From a bacterium (GTDB lineage Bacteria > Pseudomonadota > Alphaproteobacteria > Rhodobacterales > Rhodobacteraceae): a stretch of DNA of 64,000 bases. The stretch is from positions 62,001-126,000 of the forward strand of contig WGOE01000006.1 in assembly GCA_016124195.1 (NCBI GenBank), read 5' to 3'. Of this stretch, positions 50,507 through 59,048 are shown one piece after another. The translations under genes were made by a program, and so were the position numbers. Position 1 is the first letter of the stretch. Every line of letters begins with the position of its first letter. Below the pieces are notes generated by a model, which had not been told where the DNA came from, did not search any database, and worked only from the letters and a program-made list of their open reading frames with translations.

Positions 50507-51421
50507 ATGAGTTTCCCGCCTGAATTGAAGGTTTGCGTCATCGGATTGGGCTCGATGGGGTTCGGAATGGCCGGCTCGTTGGTGCGCGGCGGCTTTGCGG
50601 TGACCGGATTTGACGTGAATGCCGAGGCAACGGCGCGGCTGGTCGCGTTGGGTGGGGCTGCGGGGGCAAGCCCGGCGCAGGCGGCACGGGGCGCGGATGT
50701 CGTCCTGTGTGTGGTGGTCAATGCGGCGCAGACCGAGACCGTGCTTTTCGGGCCCGACGGCGTGGCCGCGGCGATGGCGCCGGGCGGTGTGATCCTGTCT
50801 TGCGCCACGATGGCGCCCGATGCGGCGCGCGGCTTTGCGGGGCGGTCCGCCGACCTTGGTCTGGCCTATATCGACGCGCCGATCAGCGGCGGGGCGCAGC
50901 GCGCGGCTTCGGGCGAGTTGACGATCATGGCTTCGGGCGCCCCCGCCGCCTTTGCCAAGGCCCGTCCGGTGCTGGATTGCATCGCGGCCAAGGTCTACGA
51001 ATTGGGCGAAGAGGCCGGCACCGGCGCGGCCTTCAAGATCGTTAACCAGTTGCTGGCCGGCGTCCATATCGCCGCCGCCTGCGAGGCGATCACCTTCGCC
51101 AAGGCGATGAATCTAGATATTGCAAAGGTTTACGAGGTGATTACCGCCTCTGCCGGCAATTCCTGGATGTTCGAAAACCGGGTGCCGCATATCCTTGAGG
51201 GCGACTATGCCCCGCGCAGCGCGGTGGATATCTTCACCAAGGACCTTGGCATCGTTTCGGACATCGGACGCGGGTTGAAGTTTCCGACTCCGATTGCCGC
51301 GATGGCCTTGCAGATGTTCGTGATGACCGCTGCGGCCGGCATGGGGCGCGACGACGATGCCTCTGTCGCGCGGATGATCGCGGGTCTGGCCGGTCTGGAC
51401 CTGCCCGGAATGGAGAGCTGA
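50507..51421 (+). CDS. ltnD: L-threonate 2-dehydrogenase
   Basis: A 304-residue NAD-dependent beta-hydroxyacid dehydrogenase that oxidises C4 aldonate (L-threonate) to the 2-oxo acid. The cofactor motif is VIGLGSMGFGMAGSL, the substrate loop DAPISGGAQRAASGELTIM, the catalytic Lys is in GAAFKIVNQLLAGVHIAA, and ASAGNSWMFENRVPHILEG is typical of the LtnD branch. GAGG lies 8 nt ahead of the ATG at 50507; the frame opens 19 codons earlier. It is separated from otnI by 3 bp, making a two-gene plus-strand operon opposite otnK-otnC. Confidence 0.9.
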   Translation: MSFPPELKVCVIGLGSMGFGMAGSLVRGGFAVTGFDVNAEATARLVALGGAAGASPAQAARGADVVLCVVVNAAQTETVLFGPDGVAAAMAPGGVILSCATMAPDAARGFAGRSADLGLAYIDAPISGGAQRAASGELTIMASGAPAAFAKARPVLDCIAAKVYELGEEAGTGAAFKIVNQLLAGVHIAAACEAITFAKAMNLDIAKVYEVITASAGNSWMFENRVPHILEGDYAPRSAVDIFTKDLGIVSDIGRGLKFPTPIAAMALQMFVMTAAAGMGRDDDASVARMIAGLAGLDLPGMES

Positions 51422-51424
51422 GAC

Positions 51425-52198
51425 ATGCCGCATTTTGCCGCCAACCTGACGATGATGTTCAACGAAGTCGACTTTCCCGACCGCTTTGCGGCGGCAGCGG
51501 CGGCGGGCTTCGATGCGGTGGAATACCTGTTCCCCTATGCCATGGACAGCGCCGACATCGCGCAAAGGCTGCGCGACAACGGACTGACGCAGGCCCTGTT
51601 CAACCTGCCGCCGGGCGACTGGGCGGCGGGCGATCGAGGACTGACAGCGTTGCCGGATCGGCAAGACGAATTTCGCGCCTCGGTGACCACGGCCCTCCAT
51701 TATGCCGCGGCAACCGGCGTCGGCCGGGTTCATGTGATGAGCGGGATTGCCGACCGCGCCGACCGCGTGGCGCAGGCGACCTACCGTGCGGCGCTGACCT
51801 ATCTGTGCGACAAGGCCGGGCAAAGCGGGCTCGACGTGGTGATCGAACCGATCAACCGGCGCGACATGCCGGGCTATTTCCTCAATGATTTCAACTACGC
51901 GGCCGATCTGATCGCCGATCTTGGCCTGCCCAACCTGAAACTGCAGTTCGATATCTACCACCGCCAGATCCTGCATGGCGACGTGCTGACCGGCCTGCGT
52001 CAGATGATGCCGATCATCGGCCATGTCCAGATCGCCGCCGTTCCCCTGCGCCATGAGCCCTGCAGTGGCGAGCTGGACGATGTGCGGGTCCTGAAGGCGC
52101 TGGACGACCTGGGATACACGGGCTTTGTCGGCTGCGAATATCGCCCGGCGGGCGAGACGGTTTCGGGCCTCGGCTGGTTGCGCCACTTCACCAAATAG
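51425..52198 (+). CDS. otnI: 2-Oxo-tetronate isomerase (hydroxypyruvate-isomerase family)
   Basis: A 257-residue TIM-barrel isomerase. It starts MPHFAANLTMMFNEVDFPDR and carries VMSGIADRADRVAQAT, DVVIEPINRRDMPGYFLNDF (metal Glu) and LQFDIYHRQILHGD (metal Asp/His region), as in Hyi/OtnI. With LtnD, OtnK and OtnC present, conversion of 2-oxo-tetronate to 3-oxo-tetronate is the natural assignment. Ends just before a hairpin shared with the convergent aldo/keto reductase. Confidence 0.91.
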   Translation: MPHFAANLTMMFNEVDFPDRFAAAAAAGFDAVEYLFPYAMDSADIAQRLRDNGLTQALFNLPPGDWAAGDRGLTALPDRQDEFRASVTTALHYAAATGVGRVHVMSGIADRADRVAQATYRAALTYLCDKAGQSGLDVVIEPINRRDMPGYFLNDFNYAADLIADLGLPNLKLQFDIYHRQILHGDVLTGLRQMMPIIGHVQIAAVPLRHEPCSGELDDVRVLKALDDLGYTGFVGCEYRPAGETVSGLGWLRHFTK

Positions 52199-52202
52199 GC
52201 AG

Positions 52203-52225
52203 GCGCCCGGGGCGGACCCGGGCGC
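52203..52225. terminator. Hairpin between otnI and the aldo/keto reductase gene
   Basis: GCGCCCGGG (52203-52211) and CCCGGGCGC (52217-52225), a perfect 9-bp stem with a 5-nt loop, lie between two convergent stop codons. No T-tract; probably acts from both sides. Confidence 0.55.
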
Positions 52226-52232
52226 AACATCT

Positions 52233-53288
52233 TCATTCCACGGCAAAATCCTTGTGCAGCGCCAGATCGGCCTCGCTGAAGCGTCGCTGCGCGAAATTGT
52301 GCTGGTGCCAGTAGGGATAGATCAGGGGGATGGCGCTGACTCCGTTCAGGCGCGCCATCTCCGCATCGGTCAGCTGCAATTCGACGGCGGCGAAATTGTC
52401 CCGGAACTGCGCCTCGTTGCGCCCGCCGATCACCAGAGAGCTGACGCCGGGCCGCCGCAGCAACCAGGCCAGCGCGATCTGCGCGGCGGAAACCCCGCGC
52501 GCCGCGCCGATCTCGACCAGAACATCGACGATGTTCCACAGCTTTTCGCTGTCGCGAATCGGCGGCTCGGTCCAGCCGGCGAACTGGCGCGAGCCTTCCG
52601 GCGTGGCCAGTCCGCGCCGATGCTTGCCCGACAGAAGGCCAGCGGCCAGCGGGCTCCACACCAGCACCCCAAGGCCCTGATCGACCGAGATCGGCAGCAG
52701 TTCATATTCGGCCTCGCGCGCCTCCAGCGTGTAGTGGATCTGCTGGGTGACAAAGCGCGGGCGCCGGTCGCGGTCGCTGGCGGCCAGCGATTTCATGATG
52801 TGCCAGCCCGAATAGTTCGAACAGCCGATGTAGCGCACCTTGCCCTGCTGGACCAAGGTATCAAGAGCCGCGAGCTTTTCCTCGACCGGGGTCGTGCCAT
52901 CCCATTCGTGCATGTAGTAGATGTCGATATGGTCGGTGCGCAGCCGCTTCAGGCTGCGTTCGCAGGCCTTGATCAGGTGATGGCGCGAGGTGCCTTCGTC
53001 GTTCGGGCCGGACCCGACCGGCATCCGCGCCTTGGACGAGATCAGCACATCGTCGCGGCGGCCCTGCAGCACCTCGCCCAGGATCTCTTCGGACATGCCG
53101 CTGGAATACATGTCGGCGGTGTCGAACAGGTTGATGCCGGCGTCGATGCACAGGTCCACGAGCCGGCGCGCCTCGGCCACGCCTTGCGCGCCCACCATGG
53201 CGAAGGGACCCGCGCCGCCAAAGGTGAAAGTGCCCATCGTCAGGACCGAGACCTTGAGGCCGGAGCGGCCCAACGTTCTGTATTCCAT
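52233..53288 (-). CDS. Aldo/keto reductase
   Basis: A 351-residue NADPH-dependent oxidoreductase of the AKR fold. The tetrad residues lie in NLFDTADMYSSG (Asp, Tyr), VLISSKARM (Lys) and DIYYMHEWDG (His). LVWSPLAAGLLSGKHRRG and ALAWLLRRPGVSSLVIGGRN are standard AKR segments (AKR11/14-like). It probably interconverts a sugar or polyol with the corresponding aldose, ketose or lactone. It lies 24 bp after the racemase-family gene on the same strand and within the sugar-acid island. The substrate is unknown. Confidence 0.9.
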   Translation of the reverse strand: MEYRTLGRSGLKVSVLTMGTFTFGGAGPFAMVGAQGVAEARRLVDLCIDAGINLFDTADMYSSGMSEEILGEVLQGRRDDVLISSKARMPVGSGPNDEGTSRHHLIKACERSLKRLRTDHIDIYYMHEWDGTTPVEEKLAALDTLVQQGKVRYIGCSNYSGWHIMKSLAASDRDRRPRFVTQQIHYTLEAREAEYELLPISVDQGLGVLVWSPLAAGLLSGKHRRGLATPEGSRQFAGWTEPPIRDSEKLWNIVDVLVEIGAARGVSAAQIALAWLLRRPGVSSLVIGGRNEAQFRDNFAAVELQLTDAEMARLNGVSAIPLIYPYWHQHNFAQRRFSEADLALHKDFAVE

Positions 53289-53312
53289 GGTTTCCTCCAG
53301 GATATTGTGTGA

Positions 53313-54005
53313 TCAGGCAGAAAGTATCGCAGCGATATGCTGCATGCCAAGTTCAGGGCTGGTCAGGACGGGCAGGGCGCCCAGGCTGTCCTTGGCCGCG
53401 GCCAGGGCCCGCGCCATCGAGGCTTGCGCCAGCACGATCACGTCCACCTGCCCCGCCAGATCGCGCAGGCTTTCTGCCACGGCCCGATCGTGACCGGCGG
53501 TGTCGCCCTGGCGCAACAGGTCAAACGCGCCCTCGGCCAGCCGCGCCGTCAAGCTGCAGGGACGCCCGGCGTTGGCCGCCACGCGGCGAATCAGATCCGA
53601 GGTCGGCTCCAGCGTGGTGCTGAGGGTGGCCAGAACGCCGATTCTGGCACCGTGGCCCACGGCCGCCAGCGCCATGCCTTCGTCAATGCGGAACAGCGGC
53701 ACCGGGCACAGGGGCCGTGCCAGATCGACCGCGGGCCCCAGCGTCGAGCAGGTGACCACAATCGCGGCGGCACCGGCATCGACGGCTGACCAGACCATGC
53801 CGGTCAGACGCCTGACCGTCATTTGCGAGAGCTTGCCCTGACGGATCGTGGCTTGCAGCAGGCTTTCGTCCAGCATCGCATGGGTCGCCCAGGCGGGCAG
53901 GTGCTGGCGGGCCAGCGTGTCGAAGACCGGGATCAGCCCCGGCACGGTGTGGATGAATGCCAAGGCGGGCAGGGGGCTGTTCGGGACTTTGGCTGAAACG
54001 GCCAT
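53313..54005 (-). CDS. Asp/Glu/hydantoin racemase-family protein
   Basis: A 230-residue protein of the aspartate/glutamate racemase superfamily. The first catalytic Cys lies in AIVVTCSTLGPAVD. The position of the second, usually Cys in a T/Q-C-x motif, reads VIVLAQASMARAL, so it seems absent. Members lacking the second Cys are not classical racemases, and some act as decarboxylases or isomerases. It is the first gene of a two-gene unit with the aldo/keto reductase and divergent from the ABC importer. The shared 385-bp region holds the second LacI-type operator. Confidence 0.8.
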   Translation of the reverse strand: MAVSAKVPNSPLPALAFIHTVPGLIPVFDTLARQHLPAWATHAMLDESLLQATIRQGKLSQMTVRRLTGMVWSAVDAGAAAIVVTCSTLGPAVDLARPLCPVPLFRIDEGMALAAVGHGARIGVLATLSTTLEPTSDLIRRVAANAGRPCSLTARLAEGAFDLLRQGDTAGHDRAVAESLRDLAGQVDVIVLAQASMARALAAAKDSLGALPVLTSPELGMQHIAAILSA

Positions 54006-54153
54006 TCTGGGTCCTTTGGGTCAGTTTTCGGCGCCGACTCGCGAGCACGGCCGCCGCTGCCGGATGTGGCAGCGCTGTCAAAATTGCACGGCCACGGGCT
54101 TCCTGGCAACCAGGCATTCAGGTCTGTCGGCCGAAAAACTGGCGAAATTACAA

Positions 54154-54186
54154 AAAGCGACATACAAATGCGCTGAAAGCGACATA
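54154..54186. repeat. 22-bp-spaced direct repeat in the divergent promoter region
   Basis: AAAGCGACATA occurs at 54154-54164 and again at 54176-54186, exactly 22 bp (two helical turns) apart, about 20 bp upstream of the candidate promoter of the ABC importer. Such spacing suits tandem binding of an activator on one face of the DNA. Confidence 0.5.
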
Positions 54187-54205
54187 TCCTATTCGAATTA
54201 CCCAG

Positions 54206-54235
54206 TTGACTTCGCCTGCTGTTCGCTCAAGAAAT
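54206..54235 (+). promoter_or_regulatory. Candidate promoter of the sugar ABC importer operon
   Basis: TTGACT (54206-54211) is followed 18 nt later by the poor -10 box AGAAAT (54230-54235). The operator at 54234-54249 overlaps and follows the -10 box. The weak -10 would fit dependence on an activator at the upstream direct repeat. Confidence 0.35.
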
Positions 54236-54249
54236 GACAGCGTTGCCAT
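54234..54249. promoter_or_regulatory. LacI/GalR-type operator upstream of the sugar ABC importer
   Basis: ATGACAGCGTTGCCAT. On the minus strand it reads ATGGCAACGCTGTCAT, one base different from the operator at 50415-50430. It has the central CG and paired half-sites of LacI-family operators. The rest of the 54006-54390 region holds the direct repeat at 54154-54186 and no supported gene. Confidence 0.62.
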
Positions 54250-54390
54250 AAATCGTCAGGCAACCAGGGAAGAGCGTCCCGGACGCTGTGCAGCGGGCCA
54301 GGAAATCAGACAGTCAGGATGGCCTGCCGTGCCTTGGCGGGCCGAAACGGGCCTCTGGCTGGCCAAGGGAAGATCTGGGAGGGAACCCGA

Positions 54391-55401
54391 ATGTCCGCAT
54401 ATGACAACAAGGCCACGCAGGCCGAAGCAACGCCGTCGGCGTTCTGGTCCGGCGTCAGGCAGTTGCGCAATGTGCGCGAGGTCAATGTGCTGGTCGCGAT
54501 GCTGATCGTCGGCGCCCTGATCAGCCTCTACACCCCATATTTCCTGACGACGAACAATCTGATGGGGGTCTTTCGGGCCTTCTCGTTGACCGCCATCATG
54601 AGCATCGGCATGGTCATGGTGATCATCACCGGCGGCATCGATCTGTCGGTCGGCTCTGCCATGGGGCTCGCCTCGCTGATCACCGCCCTGGGCTTTGATG
54701 CGGGCTATTCCGAGACGGTCAGCATCCTTGCCGGGATCGCGGTGGGGGTCAGCTTTGGCCTGGTCAACGGGTTGTTGATCACGGCGATCGGCTTGCCGCC
54801 GTTCATCGCAACGCTGGGCACGCTGAGCATCGGGCGCGGCCTGATGTACATGATCACCCGTGGCGTGCCGGTCACGCCCGACACGCCCGACAGCTTTGCC
54901 TTCCTGGGTCAGGGCTATGTCGGCCGGGTTCCGGTGCCGGTGGTGATCATGGTCATCCTGATGCTGATCTTCGCGCTCGTCATGCGGCGCACCCGGTTTG
55001 GCCGGCATGTCTATGCCACGGGCGGCAACGAACATGCGGCGCGGCTGAGCGGTGTGAAGACGGAACGTGTGAAGCTGGCGGTTTATGTTCTGTCGTCCAC
55101 CATCGCGGCGCTGGCCGGCATCATCGGGTTTTCGCGCTATCTGTCGGCAGAGCCCGCCTCGGGCTTCGGTTCGGAACTGGACGTGATTGCGGCGGCTGCG
55201 ATCGGCGGCGCCAGTCTTGCGGGCGGTGTCGGCAGTGTGACGGGCGCCGTGATCGGCGCGGCGTTGGTCGGCGTGATCGCCAACGGCGTCGTGCTCTTGA
55301 ACATCAATACCTACGCACAACAGGCCATCACCGGCGGCGTCATCATCATCGCTGTCAGCCTCGATGTGCTGCGCAACAAACTGACCGGAGGAAACACCTG
55401 A
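54391..55401 (+). CDS. Ribose/xylose-type sugar ABC transporter, permease
   Basis: A 336-residue inner-membrane permease of the RbsC/AraH/XylH family with 8-10 helices. Marks are NVREVNVLVAMLIVGALIS, MVIITGGIDLSVGSAMGLAS, NGLLITAIGLPPFIATLGT (the EAA-like ATPase contact), YATGGNEHAARLSGV and LDVIAAAAIGGASLAGGVGS. I start at the ATG at 54391 with GGGAGGG upstream; the frame runs 24 codons earlier. First gene of the operon permease - binding protein - ATPase - SDR. Confidence 0.93.
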   Translation: MSAYDNKATQAEATPSAFWSGVRQLRNVREVNVLVAMLIVGALISLYTPYFLTTNNLMGVFRAFSLTAIMSIGMVMVIITGGIDLSVGSAMGLASLITALGFDAGYSETVSILAGIAVGVSFGLVNGLLITAIGLPPFIATLGTLSIGRGLMYMITRGVPVTPDTPDSFAFLGQGYVGRVPVPVVIMVILMLIFALVMRRTRFGRHVYATGGNEHAARLSGVKTERVKLAVYVLSSTIAALAGIIGFSRYLSAEPASGFGSELDVIAAAAIGGASLAGGVGSVTGAVIGAALVGVIANGVVLLNINTYAQQAITGGVIIIAVSLDVLRNKLTGGNT

Positions 55402-55489
55402 CAGCGACGAAGCTTCTGAAGGCCCACGAGAAGACACAACGAAACATGAGGCCCGGCTTGAACCAAACCCGGGTGAGGAGGAGAGACTG

Positions 55490-56422
55490 ATGCGTACTTT
55501 CATCAAGACCGCGCGCGCGACCCTGGTCGGCGTTGCCCTGCTGGCCGGCACCGCGGCTGTTGCCGAAGACATCACCATCGCCGTGGTGCCCAAGGTCGCC
55601 GTCCCGTTCTTTGACGATTGCAACACCGGCGCCGCCGCTGCTGCCAAGGCCGCCGGCGTGAACTACCAGTGGGTCGTGCCGGCCAACACCCAGGGCGCCA
55701 CCCAGGTCAAGATCATCGAGGACCTGATCGCCCGTCACGTGAACGGCATCGCGATCTCGGTCAACGAGCCGAAATCCGTCGAAGGCGTGATCAAGGACGC
55801 GATGGCCGCTGGTATCAAGGTTGTGACCTTCGACTCCGACAGCGCCAAGTCGGGCCGCTCGATGTACATCGGCACGATCAACAAGCAGGCCGGCGTCACC
55901 ATGGGCAAGTCGATGGCTGAAAAGCTGGGCGGCAAGGGCAAGGTCGCCATCATCACCGGCCAACTTGGTGCCTCCAACCTGAACGAGCGCATCGAAGGTG
56001 TCAAAGAGGCGCTCAAGGCCTATCCCGACATCAAGATCGTTGCGACCGAAGGCACCGAGGATGACCTCGCCAAGGCGGTTTCCGTGACCGAAGCCATCCT
56101 GCGCGGCAACCCCGACCTGTCGGGCATCTTCGGGATGAGCCAGGTCGGCGGCCCGGCTGTCGCCAAGGTTCTGGCCGAACAAGAGTTCGCCGACCGCAAG
56201 GGCAAGGTTGCCGTCTTTGCGTTTGACGACCTGCCCGACACCATCAAGGGCGTCAAGGACGGCTACATCAACGGCATCATGGTGCAGCGTCCGGTGACCA
56301 TGGGCAAACTGGCCGTGGAACACCTGGTCGCCCAGATCAAGGGCACCGAGAAGACCAGCACCGACATTGACACCGGCGTGACCGTTGTCAACGCCGACAA
56401 CCTCGGCAGCTACACCAAGTAA
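55490..56422 (+). CDS. Sugar ABC transporter, periplasmic binding protein
   Basis: A 310-residue periplasmic protein of the RbsB type. The signal peptide ends in TAAVAE, and the mature part starts DITIAVVPKVAVPFFDDCN. NGIAISVNEPKSVEGVI, TFDSDSAKSGRSMYIGT and IFGMSQVGGPAVAKVL form the two-lobe sugar site. The ligand is unknown: a pentose, tetritol or similar small sugar is the inference from the C4-acid genes nearby. AGGAGGAGAG precedes the ATG at 55490. A strong terminator follows, so this gene is probably the most abundant product of the operon. Confidence 0.93.
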   Translation: MRTFIKTARATLVGVALLAGTAAVAEDITIAVVPKVAVPFFDDCNTGAAAAAKAAGVNYQWVVPANTQGATQVKIIEDLIARHVNGIAISVNEPKSVEGVIKDAMAAGIKVVTFDSDSAKSGRSMYIGTINKQAGVTMGKSMAEKLGGKGKVAIITGQLGASNLNERIEGVKEALKAYPDIKIVATEGTEDDLAKAVSVTEAILRGNPDLSGIFGMSQVGGPAVAKVLAEQEFADRKGKVAVFAFDDLPDTIKGVKDGYINGIMVQRPVTMGKLAVEHLVAQIKGTEKTSTDIDTGVTVVNADNLGSYTK

Positions 56423-56434
56423 GTCAGCCTTGAA

Positions 56435-56468
56435 GGGGCGGGACCCGATCCGTGTCCCGCCCCTTTTT
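56435..56468 (+). terminator. Intra-operon terminator/attenuator after the binding-protein gene
   Basis: GGGGCGGGAC (56435-56444) and GTCCCGCCCC (56454-56463) form a perfect 10-bp stem with a 9-nt loop, followed by TTTTT (56464-56468) and CTT. It should stop most transcripts before the ATPase gene. Confidence 0.85.
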
Positions 56469-56494
56469 CTTCCTCCCTGCCAGCCGAGGCCCCG

Positions 56495-58015
56495 ATGACC
56501 CAATCCGCACACATGCCACGGTTTCTGGAAATGCAGGGCATCTCCAAGACCTTTCCGGGCGTCAAGGCGCTCAACCAGGTCAACCTGTCGCTGGCGCTTG
56601 GCGAGGTCCATGTGCTGGCCGGCGAAAACGGCGCCGGCAAAAGCACGCTGATGAAGGTGATGACAGGCGTCTACCGGGCCGACACCAGCGGCGTGATCAA
56701 GGTGGATGGCCAGGAGGTCGTGATCCGCGATCCGGTTCATGCCAGGGCGCTTGGCATCAGCATCATCTATCAGGAGCTGGCCGTGGTGAACAATCTGACC
56801 GTGGCCGAGAATATCTATCTGGCGCGTGAGCCGCTGAACGCGCTGGGCCTGATCGACACCCGCAAGATGAATGCCGATGCCGCGGCCGTGCTGGCCGAGC
56901 TGGACATGAACCTTGAACCGGACCGCCTGGTCGGCGGCCTCAGCATCGGGCAAAAGCAGATGGTCGAGATTGCCCGCGCGATCTCCTATCGCTCCAAACT
57001 CATCATCATGGACGAGCCGACCGCCTCGCTCAGCCACCATGAGGCGTCGACCCTGATGCGGATGGTCAGGAAACTTGCCGCGCAAAACATCGGCATTGTC
57101 TATATCTCGCACCGGCTGGACGAGATCTTCGAAATCGGCGACCGCGTGACCGTGCTGCGCGACGGAATGACGGTGGACAGCCGCCCGATTGCCGAGATGA
57201 CGCGCGAGATCCTGATCCGCAAGATGGTCGACCGCGAGATGTCGCAACTGTTCGGCGAACATCACTCCCATGCCACCAGCGAAGTGCTGATGTCGGTCAA
57301 GGGGCTTGGCCTCAAGCGTCCGGGCGCGCAGGGGGCCAAGGTCGCCGATGTCAGCTTTGATCTGCACAGGGGCGAGGTGCTGGGGTTCTTCGGCCTCGTA
57401 GGCTCTGGCCGGACCGAGATCATGGAGATGATCTTCGGCAGCCGTGCAAGCGTTGGCACCATCAGCATCGATGGCAAGACCGTGACGATCCGCGAACCTT
57501 CCCAGGCCATCGACCAGGGCATCGGCTTTGTGACCGAAGACCGCAAGGAGCTTGGCCTGGTGCTGGGCATGTCGGTGCGCGAGAATTTCAGTCTGACCCA
57601 TCTTTCGGATTATTGCCGGCTGGATGTCGTGAACCGCAAACGCGAAAACAACGCCTGCCTGCAATACATCAGGTCGCTTGGCATCAAGACTCCGTCGCCC
57701 GAACAGAAGGTGCTGAACCTGTCGGGCGGCAACCAGCAAAAGATCGTCATCGCCAAATGGGTGGCCCGCCGCCCGCGCATCCTGATCGTGGACGAGCCGA
57801 CGCGGGGGATTGACGTGGGCGCCAAGGCCGAGGTTCACACCTTGCTGAACCGGCTGGCCTCAGAAGGCATGTCGATCATCGTCGTCTCGTCCGACCTGCC
57901 CGAAGTCATGGCGATCAGTGACCGGGTCGTTGTCTTGAAAGAGGGGCGCATCACCGGCGTACTGCCGCGTGCAGAGGCCACCCAGGAACGTATCATGCTG
58001 GCCGCGACCGGCTGA
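56495..58015 (+). CDS. Sugar ABC transporter, double ATP-binding protein
   Basis: A 506-residue duplicated ATPase of the RbsA/XylG/MglA type. The first half has Walker [14 protein letters not shown], signature [14 protein letters not shown] and Walker [12 protein letters not shown]. The second half has a degenerate Walker A ([14 protein letters not shown]), signature [14 protein letters not shown] and Walker [15 protein letters not shown]. This asymmetry is normal in the family. The start at 56495 has GAGG at 5 nt. It works with the permease and binding protein; the downstream SDR gene starts 26 bp later. Confidence 0.94.
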   Translation: MTQSAHMPRFLEMQGISKTFPGVKALNQVNLSLALGEVHVLAGENGAGKSTLMKVMTGVYRADTSGVIKVDGQEVVIRDPVHARALGISIIYQELAVVNNLTVAENIYLAREPLNALGLIDTRKMNADAAAVLAELDMNLEPDRLVGGLSIGQKQMVEIARAISYRSKLIIMDEPTASLSHHEASTLMRMVRKLAAQNIGIVYISHRLDEIFEIGDRVTVLRDGMTVDSRPIAEMTREILIRKMVDREMSQLFGEHHSHATSEVLMSVKGLGLKRPGAQGAKVADVSFDLHRGEVLGFFGLVGSGRTEIMEMIFGSRASVGTISIDGKTVTIREPSQAIDQGIGFVTEDRKELGLVLGMSVRENFSLTHLSDYCRLDVVNRKRENNACLQYIRSLGIKTPSPEQKVLNLSGGNQQKIVIAKWVARRPRILIVDEPTRGIDVGAKAEVHTLLNRLASEGMSIIVVSSDLPEVMAISDRVVVLKEGRITGVLPRAEATQERIMLAATG

Positions 58016-58041
58016 TTCCTTTAATGAAGACGGAGAGTACC

Positions 58042-58935
58042 ATGACAAAACGCATCATTTTCACCGGCGGCACCGGCAAGGCCGGGCGGCACGCCGTGCC
58101 GCATCTTCTGGCCAAGGGCTACAAGATCCTCAATGTCGACCTCAAGCCCTTCGACCATCCCGGCGTCAATACGCTGATCACCGACATCACCGACTCTGGC
58201 CAGGTCTTCAACGCCTTCACCACGCATTTCGGTTTTGACGGCTATGACGCGGGAATGCCGCCCAAGGCGCCCGATGCCATCGTCCATTTCGCGGCCATCC
58301 CCCGCGTGATGATCGCCCCCGACAATACCACCTTCGCGCAGAACACCGTGGGCACCTACAACGTGCTGGAAGCCGCGATGAAGCTGGGCGTCAGGAAGGT
58401 CATCATCGCCAGTTCGGAAACCACCTATGGCGTCTGTTTTGCCGAGGGTGACAAGGACTACCATTCCTTCCCGCTGGAAGAGGATTACGACTCCGACCCG
58501 ATGGACAGCTATGGCCTGTCCAAGGTGGTGAACGAAAAGACCGGCCGCGCCTTTGCCATGCGCTATGGCGCCGATGTCTATGCGCTGCGCATCGGCAACG
58601 TGATCGAGCCGCATGAATATGTGAACTTCCCCGGCTACCTCGCCGATCCGCCCTGCCGCAAGCGCAACGCCTGGAGCTATATCGACGCGCGCGACCTGGG
58701 CGAGATCGTGCATCTTTGCCTGCAAAAGGATGGCCTTGGCTATCAGGTCTTCAACGCGGTCAATGACACGATCACAGCCGACATGCCCACGGCAGAGTTC
58801 CTCGCGAAATATGCGCCGAACACACCCGTCACCCGCAAGATGGGCGAATTCGAGGCGCCCCTGTCCAACCGCAAGATCCGCGAAGTCTTGGGCTTCAAAG
58901 AGGCGCACAACTGGCGCCAGTATGTAAAACGTTAA
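58042..58935 (+). CDS. NAD-dependent epimerase/dehydratase-family sugar dehydrogenase
   Basis: A 297-residue extended-SDR protein. The cofactor motif is IIFTGGTGKAGRHAVP, the NAD loop is VHFAAIPRVMI, Ser of the triad is in IIASSETTYGV, and YxxxK is present as DSYGLSKVVNEK. It looks like uronate/erythronate-type dehydrogenases that oxidise a sugar or aldonate at C1/C2. Start at the ATG at 58042 with GGAGAG 6 nt ahead. It is the last gene of the importer operon before a hairpin, so it probably acts on the imported compound. Confidence 0.83.
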   Translation: MTKRIIFTGGTGKAGRHAVPHLLAKGYKILNVDLKPFDHPGVNTLITDITDSGQVFNAFTTHFGFDGYDAGMPPKAPDAIVHFAAIPRVMIAPDNTTFAQNTVGTYNVLEAAMKLGVRKVIIASSETTYGVCFAEGDKDYHSFPLEEDYDSDPMDSYGLSKVVNEKTGRAFAMRYGADVYALRIGNVIEPHEYVNFPGYLADPPCRKRNAWSYIDARDLGEIVHLCLQKDGLGYQVFNAVNDTITADMPTAEFLAKYAPNTPVTRKMGEFEAPLSNRKIREVLGFKEAHNWRQYVKR

Positions 58936-58941
58936 GGGAAA

Positions 58942-58975
58942 GCCGCCGGCGCAAAGCAGAATTTGCCCCGGCGGC
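58942..58975 (+). terminator. Terminator hairpin at the end of the importer operon
   Basis: GCCGCCGG (58942-58949) pairs with CCGGCGGC (58968-58975). An inner GCAAA/TTTGC pairing (58951-58955 with 58962-58966) extends it to a 13-bp hairpin with one mismatch. The tail is CTTCTGCTGC, so termination may be moderate. Confidence 0.55.
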
Positions 58976-59048
58976 CTTCTGCTGCATATAAAAGGGCGCG
59001 GCGGCCATATGAGGCGGCCATCTGAGGCGGTCCAACTGGGGAAGCACG

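Noticed and set aside
58921-58936. LacI-like site GTAAAACGTTAAGG near the end of the SDR gene
   Set aside because: It has a central CG but lies over the stop codon of the SDR gene and does not match the ATGGCAACGCTRTCAT pair closely enough.
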